Source: an uncultured Crocinitomix sp.
Lineage (GTDB): Bacteria > Bacteroidota > Bacteroidia > Flavobacteriales_D > Crocinitomicaceae
DNA length: 64,000 nucleotides
Reading direction: 5' to 3'
NCBI GenBank assembly: GCA_937136425.1
Contig: CAKZON010000069.1
Coordinates: 248,001-312,000, forward strand
The translations under genes and the position numbers were made by a program. Of this stretch, positions 57,099-64,000 are shown piece after piece. How positions within the stretch are numbered: position 1 is the stretch's first letter; each line of letters begins with the position of its first letter. Below the pieces are notes generated by a model that was not told the DNA's origin, searched no databases, and saw only the letters and a program-made list of their open reading frames with translations.

Positions 57099-59924
57099 CT
57101 AGTCTTTTTTAAGCCCAAGTCCATAATTGATGCCCTTATCGGTTGCTGGAACGCCCTCATCCATCCATGTAGGAATTTCTGCATCAAGTAGATAATAGTC
57201 AAAAAATTGACGCATTCTTATGCTTAAATCTTTTCTGTTTGCAGTCTTCATTAAGTTGTGTTGATCTCCATTATAGTTTAATAACCATACAGGTTGATCC
57301 AACCTACGTAAACCCATATATAATTCAATTCCTTGATACCATGGCACCGCTCCGTCACCGTCATTATGCATAATAAGCAAAGGAGTGTGTACATTTGGTA
57401 ATCCAAAAATGGGTGAATTTTCAATATAAAGTTCTGGTTTTTCCCAAATGGTGTATCCTATTCGGCTTTGAGTGCGTTCGTACTGAAACATTCTACTTAA
57501 TCCTGATCCCCAACGAACACCTCCATATGCCGAAAACATATTGCTTACAGGTGCACCTGCCATTGCTGCTTTATACTTATCCGTCATGGTTACTAATTGT
57601 GCGGTTTGGTAGCCTCCCCAACTTTGTCCTTGTAGCCCCATTCTTGTGCTATCAATCCAGCTATATTTTTTCGTTAAATAATCGGTTCCACTTACAATGC
57701 AATCATAGGCAGATTGTGCAGGATGACCAGCAGTATACTCAATGTCTGGAATAAAAATAATGTAACCATTACTTACATATTCTGTCGGGTACACAATAGA
57801 TGCTGTTGGTTTTGGTACATAGTGTACATGAATGCTTTCTGTATATTTTTCATAGAAATAGGCAATCATAGGGTAGGACTTGGTTGAATCAAAATCCTCT
57901 GGTTTGTATAATAAGCCACGCAGTTCTCTTCCTTCAAATGAGGTCCATTCAACCATTTCAACAGTTCCCCAATTATATTCCTCTTGTTGCGGATTGGTTG
58001 TTGTTAGTTTTTTCGGATTTTTAAAGTTTATGGTTGAAGTTTCTAATTCAGGATACTCCAAAAAGTTCATCCTTCTGAACAAAATTTGATCAGAATTTTT
58101 TGCTTTAGACAATAACGTAAAGCGGTGGTCAGTTGAAATGAGTTCTTCTAAATTTCCTGTATTACGTTCGAATATTTCTGAAAAAGAGACGCTAATACTG
58201 TGGTATGCTTCTGATTTTGTTTCAAAATCGGTTGCATGTATTAATCCGTTGTTAATATCGGTGTACGTGCTATCATAATCAAGACGGTGATAGCGGTAGG
58301 TGATATTATTGGTTTTTCCTGCACCTTCTGTTATGCTGAAAGATTGATATGGTTTTGAAGGGCAAAGCGCCCAAACATCAAATCGAGAATTGACTATGAA
58401 ATATTCATCATCATCCAATATGGTCCATCCTGTTGATCCTTCTGAATAAGGTACATAAGGGTTTCCATTAACATCAGAAGCAAATAAGGCGCTTGTTTTT
58501 TGCGTTAAATTTTGCTCAACACCTGAAGCCATATTTTTTGAATACCAGCTAGAATCCGATCCGTTGTACCACATAAAATAGTTGGTAGAAGGTGCAAGGC
58601 TTGTTCCGTATGCTTGGCCTTCTTTAATTAGTGAATTTTCTCCAGTTTCAAGATCAATTAAATAGACGTCACTTTTCCAGGGAAATGCCCATGTCATTGA
58701 TTTTTGATAGGCTTTATCTGAATATCCTAGCGCCTTATTACTATTGGCGTGATCAATTGTTCTAATTCGTTCCAAATCCTCATCAGCTATTTGTACAAAT
58801 TTCTTAGTGTTAAAATTATAAACGGCTTTGTAATTCTTTTTTTCGTCGCTTTTTTGCTGTTTTAGCTGTTGTGGTTGTATTCTTAAATCAAACCCGCTCC
58901 ATACGTCCACTTTTGCTTTTTCGCTTTCTAATAAGGTATCTTCTGCTTCTTGTTCAACTATTTTATTGGTGCCTATAAATAAACGCTTACCATTTCTTGA
59001 AAAATACGGATTACAAAATTCTGATACGGTATAACCTGTAGGCATTCCAGTTGTATTAGAATCGATTAAAATTGAAGCCAAGTTTGTTGACTGGTTCCAA
59101 TAGCTCAAAGTAAACGTTTTGCGTTCGTTTGTGTCAGTTGAATGTAAAAATACGAGTTGCTCGTTTTCGTAGTCAAAGGTGAGTTTTGCAATTTTTAATT
59201 GATTTGAAAGTAGCGTAGTACTTTTCATGGTGGCCAAATCAAAACGGTGAAGGCTGAGTGTGTCTTCATCACCTTTAAGACTGGTTATGTAAAATAAATG
59301 ATTCCCTTTTTTACTGATTTTGTAGTCTGTTACCGCATCAATAGTTGCTGTTTCGCCATTGGTTGGATTAATAAGGTGAAGAGTGGTTCCGCTTGTTTTA
59401 CTTTTTATAATGCATTTTTTCTTTTTCTTATGCTTGCACTTCTTCTTGCTGCATTCAGGTCTTTCGTCTTTTTCAGATAAGTAGGCGAGCCAATTTCCTT
59501 CGTTGGCTAACTTATATGATTTAACATTAGCAATAAGTTGAAGAGAATCAATAGATGGATTATAAATTGCTATTGTATCTTTTGGAAATTTGTCTTTTTT
59601 GGCCTTATCTAATTTTAGTGAGCGAATAGTATCTGCTTCTGGTTTTATTAGGAAAACAACAAATGATTCATCATTGCTAATCTGTGCTTGTTTGCCTCTT
59701 GCAAAACTGCGTTTTTTTGATCCGTCTATATGCTCAACATATAAATTTCCATCTCCTTCTTGTGGGTTTATTTCGTAGGAAATTAATTGTCCCGAATTGG
59801 ATTGTACTACAGCTGAAATGCTATTCCAACCGTCATAGGCTGTGTGGTCAATTTTCTTTTTGCCATCTTGGGCGTAGGTAAATGTAGAGAGCAGAGATAA
59901 GAGTGCAAGCGTGGTTTTTTTCAT
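57099..59924 (-). CDS. S9-family prolyl-oligopeptidase-type peptidase, exported
   Basis: A signal peptide (MKKTTLALLSLLSTFTYAQ) precedes a seven-bladed-type propeller of about 600 residues. A lysine/cysteine-rich loop (SKKKCKHKKKKKCIIKSK) near residue 165 is unusual. The hydrolase domain, about 660-941, has YPMIAYFYEKYTESIHVHYV, RMGLQGQSWGGYQTAQLVTM (nucleophile Ser), MHNDGDGAVPWYQGIELYMG (Asp) and NYNGDQHNLMK (His). It cleaves short peptides in the periplasm. The two genes 57099 and 59931 have a 6-base gap and form an operon with the TonB receptor. Confidence 0.93.
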   Translation of the reverse strand: MKKTTLALLSLLSTFTYAQDGKKKIDHTAYDGWNSISAVVQSNSGQLISYEINPQEGDGNLYVEHIDGSKKRSFARGKQAQISNDESFVVFLIKPEADTIRSLKLDKAKKDKFPKDTIAIYNPSIDSLQLIANVKSYKLANEGNWLAYLSEKDERPECSKKKCKHKKKKKCIIKSKTSGTTLHLINPTNGETATIDAVTDYKISKKGNHLFYITSLKGDEDTLSLHRFDLATMKSTTLLSNQLKIAKLTFDYENEQLVFLHSTDTNERKTFTLSYWNQSTNLASILIDSNTTGMPTGYTVSEFCNPYFSRNGKRLFIGTNKIVEQEAEDTLLESEKAKVDVWSGFDLRIQPQQLKQQKSDEKKNYKAVYNFNTKKFVQIADEDLERIRTIDHANSNKALGYSDKAYQKSMTWAFPWKSDVYLIDLETGENSLIKEGQAYGTSLAPSTNYFMWYNGSDSSWYSKNMASGVEQNLTQKTSALFASDVNGNPYVPYSEGSTGWTILDDDEYFIVNSRFDVWALCPSKPYQSFSITEGAGKTNNITYRYHRLDYDSTYTDINNGLIHATDFETKSEAYHSISVSFSEIFERNTGNLEELISTDHRFTLLSKAKNSDQILFRRMNFLEYPELETSTINFKNPKKLTTTNPQQEEYNWGTVEMVEWTSFEGRELRGLLYKPEDFDSTKSYPMIAYFYEKYTESIHVHYVPKPTASIVYPTEYVSNGYIIFIPDIEYTAGHPAQSAYDCIVSGTDYLTKKYSWIDSTRMGLQGQSWGGYQTAQLVTMTDKYKAAMAGAPVSNMFSAYGGVRWGSGLSRMFQYERTQSRIGYTIWEKPELYIENSPIFGLPNVHTPLLIMHNDGDGAVPWYQGIELYMGLRRLDQPVWLLNYNGDQHNLMKTANRKDLSIRMRQFFDYYLLDAEIPTWMDEGVPATDKGINYGLGLKKD

Positions 59925-59930
59925 GTTGTG

Positions 59931-62369
59931 TTAATTGGGTTGTTTTGATTGATTTCCTGCTACCTTAAAGTCTATTTTATAATAGAAAACTGGTAAGAAT
60001 CCTAGTTGATACCGTTCTGCAGTTAAAGTGGGTGAATTAGGAGTGTATGTGAGTGCCAAAATGTTTTGAGTGTTTAATAAATTAACTAAATCTAATCCAA
60101 ATTCATGTGTTACTTTTTTAGCGTTGTAGGTGTAGTTCACTTTAGTATCAAATCTAAAATAGTCTTTAAACCTGTTTTCGTTATAACCTTCATCCAAATA
60201 AATTATTTCTTTTAAAGAATCCGTCATTACATGATTTACATTTCCGTAGCGCATTCCTCCGGCGTAGGTTAATTTAATTCCAATTGCAAAGGTGTTCTTT
60301 TTTTGCTTACCAATTTTAAACTCTTTTCCTGCTAAACCGTTGAAAATGTAATTGCCATTAAAGTTGGTGCTGCGTTGTATACCGTCGCTTCCCACATATT
60401 GTGAATTATATAAACTGGCTGTGGTCATAAAAAAGAAGCTATTATCAAAGTATTTTTGAACTGTAAACTCAATTCCCATATTGGTTCCGGTTCCTGTGTT
60501 TTCTAGTGTGTCTGGGAAGAAACGTGCAAAACCACTACCTTGATTTAATAATGAAAATGAAGACGGATCTGTTTCAACAGGAACGTTATAAAGAGATTGA
60601 TAATAAAGTTCAGTTTTAAATAGCATGGATTTTTTAAACTGAGCAGAATAACTAAGAACAGTGTGTATGCTTCGTGTAAAATCAATTCCTAAATTGTGAG
60701 GTTCTGTATTGCCTTGAAGCTGGTAGGCATATATGTAAAGTGGGTGTATTTGAGAGTGCATTCCTGCACCTATTGCAATTACACTTCTTTCAGTGGCAGC
60801 ATATTTTAAACCAAAACGTGGTTCAACTGGCGAGATGGAGTTACTCATGGTGAAATATTGACTGTGAATTCCAGTATTCATAGTCAGTTTTTTGTTGATT
60901 TTGTACTTCCATTGAATAAAGGGTTGTACTAAAAATTCGGGGCTACTTTTTTGGTAGTTCCAACGGTAATAAAAGTCAGAGAGAGAATCTGTAATATCTG
61001 TACGAATTGAATCAACCAGGTTAAAGTGATAAGCATCTATATTTACTCCGTACTTAATTACGTTCTTTGCGTTTACTTTATGATTTAAGCTTGCGTATGC
61101 TGATGCTGTTCCTATATCATATAAATAACCCATCATATTAAACGGATCTGCATCATAATTCCATTGGTTGTCTGCATTAAGTGTTCGTAAAATATATCGG
61201 TGATCGGTAAATTGCCCTTGTCTTGAATAAGCAAGGGATGTCTTTAAAAATAGTTTTTTGTTGATTGATTTTTTATAGGTAATACCTCCAACTGCCATTT
61301 GAGAACCAAAATATTGGTCACGGTCTTGTTCGCCATAGGCATCTTGTGCAGGTTCCGTTTGGTCAGATATTAAAATATCGATAGAACTTGAACCTCCCAT
61401 TCCCCAAAGTGAAAGTTGACCGCCCTTCTTTAAAGGAAAGTTAAATTTAAAAGCACCGTCTCCATAAGATGGTACCGCATCTGTACCGTATTTAATGCCT
61501 ACTTTATCCATTAAGGTTAAGGTGGAATAACGCCCCATAACCAAATAACTTGCCTTAGTTTTTTTCGATAATGGACCTTCAAACAGTACTTCTGTTCCTA
61601 AAAAACCAAACTGCCCTGTAAATTCATGGTTAAGATTGTTTCCACTTCGCACACGTAAATCAAATACACCTGATGTACTATTTCCATACTCGGCAGGAAA
61701 AGCACTCATAAAAAAGTCAGAATTGTCTAAAAATTTATTGTTGAGAATTGAAACAGGTCCACCTGTTGCTCCTGCTACCGCAAAGTGATTTGGGTTTGGA
61801 ATAGATACTCCTTCGATTCTATAAACAATGCCTAAAGGAGAATTTCCTCTAATTACTAGGTCATTTCGCGAATCATCAGTACCAGTTGCTCCAGCATAAT
61901 TTGCCATCATTCTGGCAGGATCTCCTCTACTACCAGCATAACGATTGGTTTCTTCAACAGAGAATGCCTGTGCACTTACAGTGGCCATTTGATTCAAAAT
62001 TTCTCCCTTTTTTCTCCCTGTTACAACTACAGCATCACCAGTTATACTCTCTTCTTCTAAATCAATGGTTAAAATTAGCTCTTTACCTGAGGTTAAAGTC
62101 ACTGTCATTTCTCGCGGGGCATAACCTAACGAAGTTATTTCTAATATATGTTTCCCAATTGGAATGTTGGGAATTGTAAATTCGCCCGCATCATTGCATA
62201 CAGCACCAAACGTGCCAGACGCAATACTAATAACTTTAACTTTTGAACCAACTAAGGCATATTTGGTCTCAGAATCAACTACTTTTCCTCTTATATTTTG
62301 CGTGATATCCTGCGCAATTAGAGCGCTTGAATAAGCAAATAAAAGCGTAACTAGCCAAATAAATTTCAT
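59931..62369 (-). CDS. TonB-dependent receptor with carboxypeptidase-regulatory-like N-terminus
   Basis: An 812-residue outer-membrane receptor: signal peptide, a carboxypeptidase-regulatory-like domain (VDSETKYALVGSKVKVISIA, DLEEESITGDAVVVTGRKKG), a plug (QMATVSAQAFSVEETNRYAG, NDLVIRGNSPLGIVYRIEGV) and a beta-barrel to the end. It imports a substrate with TonB energy. The companion S9 peptidase suggests peptide use. No SusD-like gene is next to it, so it is not a standard polysaccharide locus. Confidence 0.93.
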   Translation of the reverse strand: MKFIWLVTLLFAYSSALIAQDITQNIRGKVVDSETKYALVGSKVKVISIASGTFGAVCNDAGEFTIPNIPIGKHILEITSLGYAPREMTVTLTSGKELILTIDLEEESITGDAVVVTGRKKGEILNQMATVSAQAFSVEETNRYAGSRGDPARMMANYAGATGTDDSRNDLVIRGNSPLGIVYRIEGVSIPNPNHFAVAGATGGPVSILNNKFLDNSDFFMSAFPAEYGNSTSGVFDLRVRSGNNLNHEFTGQFGFLGTEVLFEGPLSKKTKASYLVMGRYSTLTLMDKVGIKYGTDAVPSYGDGAFKFNFPLKKGGQLSLWGMGGSSSIDILISDQTEPAQDAYGEQDRDQYFGSQMAVGGITYKKSINKKLFLKTSLAYSRQGQFTDHRYILRTLNADNQWNYDADPFNMMGYLYDIGTASAYASLNHKVNAKNVIKYGVNIDAYHFNLVDSIRTDITDSLSDFYYRWNYQKSSPEFLVQPFIQWKYKINKKLTMNTGIHSQYFTMSNSISPVEPRFGLKYAATERSVIAIGAGMHSQIHPLYIYAYQLQGNTEPHNLGIDFTRSIHTVLSYSAQFKKSMLFKTELYYQSLYNVPVETDPSSFSLLNQGSGFARFFPDTLENTGTGTNMGIEFTVQKYFDNSFFFMTTASLYNSQYVGSDGIQRSTNFNGNYIFNGLAGKEFKIGKQKKNTFAIGIKLTYAGGMRYGNVNHVMTDSLKEIIYLDEGYNENRFKDYFRFDTKVNYTYNAKKVTHEFGLDLVNLLNTQNILALTYTPNSPTLTAERYQLGFLPVFYYKIDFKVAGNQSKQPN

Positions 62370-62426
62370 ATAGGGAGGTTTTAATAATCCAAAGTGAATT
62401 TAAGGATTATTAAATGAAATCCTTAT

Positions 62427-63335
62427 TTACCGCCGAGTTTTTCGATCTCCGAAGGTAATTCCTAAAAGTATTTCATGCGAACCTGTGCTATAATTCTTGA
62501 GGTCAGTAGTAGTAATATCATAAGCATAGCCTACTGATAATGTTTCGCGATATTTAAATCCAGCCATTACTGTTACAGCATCTCTTACTCTAATTCCTGC
62601 ACCACCCCAAATCATGTCTTTGTATGTTGCACGAAGGTTTAAATCTAATTTTGGAGGTGCTGGCAAACCAAGCTTAAGTAACGCACTTGGTTGTATTTCC
62701 CAATTATCAGTTATTGCTAAATCGTAACCTGCTTGGAAATAATAATGATCCTCTAAATAACTTTCAGATCCAACTTGTGTGGCTAAAAAGGAGAGTTTAT
62801 CATGAAATATTTGTTCAATGGATGCCCCAAAATACCAATCGTCATGAAAAAGATAGAAACCAAATTTTCCATCAGGATCAAATGATTTTAATAGGCCATT
62901 TGAGAAGTAAAAATCATCCGCATGATAGGCCGTTATTTTGTCCGCATCTAAAATCCATTGATTAAACCCAAGAGATAAACCAAAAGATAGTTGAATACCT
63001 TCCGTTATTCGGAACGTATACGCCATTGAGGTTTGAAAACCAAGACGACGAGTTGGTCCAACAACATCCGTATAAACATAACCTCCTAATGCTAGATTTT
63101 CCTTTTTAAGAGGTCCGCTAGCCGAAAGCGTAAATGTTCGAGGAGCATCTGTTATTCCAATCCACTGGTATCGATTATTTGTTACGGCTTCCCAATTTGT
63201 TTGCGAACCTGCATATGCCGGATTAAAGGCATATTGGTTAAACATGTATTGCGTAAATTGAGGGAGTTGTTGCGCTTTAGCAAATCCGCATATTAACAAT
63301 GCGGCTATGAGTGTATATGTTTTCATTAGCTTCAT
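62427..63335 (-). CDS. PorP/SprF-family type IX secretion membrane protein
   Basis: A 302-residue protein: a signal peptide (ending KAQQ), then QFTQYMFNQYAFNPAYAGSQ, the strongly conserved opening of the PorP/SprF family. Barrel strands follow (GGYVYTDVVGPTRRLGFQTS, LSLGFNQW) and the end GSHEILLGITFGDRKTRR. Family members attach specific type-B domain cargo to the cell surface. It lies directly downstream of a type-B cargo gene and likely serves it (gap 7 bases). Confidence 0.95.
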   Translation of the reverse strand: MKLMKTYTLIAALLICGFAKAQQLPQFTQYMFNQYAFNPAYAGSQTNWEAVTNNRYQWIGITDAPRTFTLSASGPLKKENLALGGYVYTDVVGPTRRLGFQTSMAYTFRITEGIQLSFGLSLGFNQWILDADKITAYHADDFYFSNGLLKSFDPDGKFGFYLFHDDWYFGASIEQIFHDKLSFLATQVGSESYLEDHYYFQAGYDLAITDNWEIQPSALLKLGLPAPPKLDLNLRATYKDMIWGGAGIRVRDAVTVMAGFKYRETLSVGYAYDITTTDLKNYSTGSHEILLGITFGDRKTRR

Positions 63336-63342
63336 TATTAAA

Positions 63343-64000
63343 TTACCACATTACAGTTATAGGTCCGGTTATTGGATCTGGGAAATCTTCATGATCTATA
63401 TCAATAACGTAATAGTATGTTCCGGCTGGTAGCCTTTTTCCGTCTTCCGTTGTTCCTCCCCAATCGTCATTGTATGTTTCATCACTTTCAAAAAGTAAAT
63501 CTCCCCAACGGTTATAAACATTAATTTTAATGGATACTCCAGGATATTGATCAATGAAGTCTAATATCCACGTGTCATTTTTACCATCAGACCCTGGCGT
63601 GATTCCATCTGGAATAACGATTTCAGGTAATACTTCAACATAGACAGAATCAATATTTGTACATCCATTTGAATCTGTTGCAGTAACATAATACCAAGTT
63701 GACATTTCAGGAGTAATGACCGAAGGGTTGTCTATAAACGGATCGTTCAAATATATGGTAGGATCCCATTCAACAGAATTGTCAATATCAGTGGTTGGTG
63801 ATCCTCCAATGGTTCCTGTTTGGGTTGGATACAATTCAATATCTGGCCCGGCATCTACAAATATTGGAGATGCGGTTGTTACAATTACGGTGTCATAATC
63901 AGTACAACCCATATACAATACTTCTAAAATGTAATATTCAGTTCCACCTGGGTTTTCCGGTAAAATGAGAACACTAGAATCTGATAGTACGTTGCCTAAT
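63343..64000 (-). CDS. C-terminal end of a large T9SS type-B exported protein, 5' end beyond the window
   Basis: The frame is open from the right edge. The visible part reads LGNVLSDSSVLILPENPGGT, then an immunoglobulin-like or PKD-type repeat (SPIFVDAGPDIELYPTQTGT, ... NSVEWDPTIYL, WYYVTATDSNGCTNIDSVYV), then a type-B sorting domain (IPDGITPGSDGKNDTWILDF, KINVYNRWGDLLFESDETYN, LPAGTYYYVIDIDHED). It is the tail of a large surface adhesin-like or matrix protein. The PorP/SprF partner gene follows. Confidence 0.93.
   Translation of the reverse strand, partial: LGNVLSDSSVLILPENPGGTEYYILEVLYMGCTDYDTVIVTTASPIFVDAGPDIELYPTQTGTIGGSPTTDIDNSVEWDPTIYLNDPFIDNPSVITPEMSTWYYVTATDSNGCTNIDSVYVEVLPEIVIPDGITPGSDGKNDTWILDFIDQYPGVSIKINVYNRWGDLLFESDETYNDDWGGTTEDGKRLPAGTYYYVIDIDHEDFPDPITGPITVMW

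Noticed and set aside
1..64000. tRNA, rRNA, insertion sequence or prophage
   Set aside because: None was seen on reading both strands: no DDE transposase, no tyrosine integrase and no cloverleaf-like segments.

Overview
The window is low-GC DNA from a Bacteroidota bacterium, most likely Flavobacteriales and possibly near Fluviicola/Crocinitomicaceae (an inference from protein style). The evidence is type IX secretion (T9SS) sorting domains of both types, a PorP/SprF-family protein, a TonB receptor with a carboxypeptidase-regulatory N-terminus, a YfiR-family protein, many MKK...AQ signal peptides and TAnnTTTG promoter boxes. I saw no rRNA, tRNA, CRISPR array, transposase, integrase or phage genes.

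Left part (about 1.4-36.1 kb): an accessory block of over 40 small, mostly unrelated genes, nearly all on the minus strand. The contents are lipoproteins, secreted proteins, small membrane proteins, orphan immunity-type proteins (Imm7-like, CPCC), two leucine-rich-repeat proteins, a pentapeptide-repeat protein, a GNAT, a DUF2130 protein, an S41 protease and a dioxygenase-like lipoprotein. Gaps between genes hold recurring AT-rich elements in fixed orientation, and several genes are truncated or broken. Two element families were seen. One has the plus-strand core GTTTGRRTAAAAWTAGGC. The other is an 83-bp element found at 4.1, 24.3 and 36.1 kb, with a short version at 13.2 kb. At 24.3 kb the element also carries a diverged copy of the 3' end of the outer-membrane gene at 36.2 kb, which lies at the right edge of the block. 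This looks like an integron-like or island-accretion array without a recombinase in the window. Exceptions within it are three plus-strand genes: one at the left edge, a secreted cyclophilin, and one small gene inside an inverted repeat.

Right part (36.2-64 kb): more ordinary chromosome with mixed strands. It holds a divergent hydrolase/TetR pair, topB, folA-thyA, a signalling operon (YfiR-like, TPR, HAMP-SpoIIE phosphatase, propeller-cyclase-HD fusion), ferritin, rnr, a DUF2490 protein, an S9 peptidase, a TonB receptor, a PorP/SprF protein and the C-terminus of a large T9SS type-B exported protein that runs off the right edge.

Functionally, the right part is housekeeping, cell-surface and signalling genes. 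The left part is a reservoir of single-gene or two- to three-gene units, several of which look like immunity or envelope accessories.
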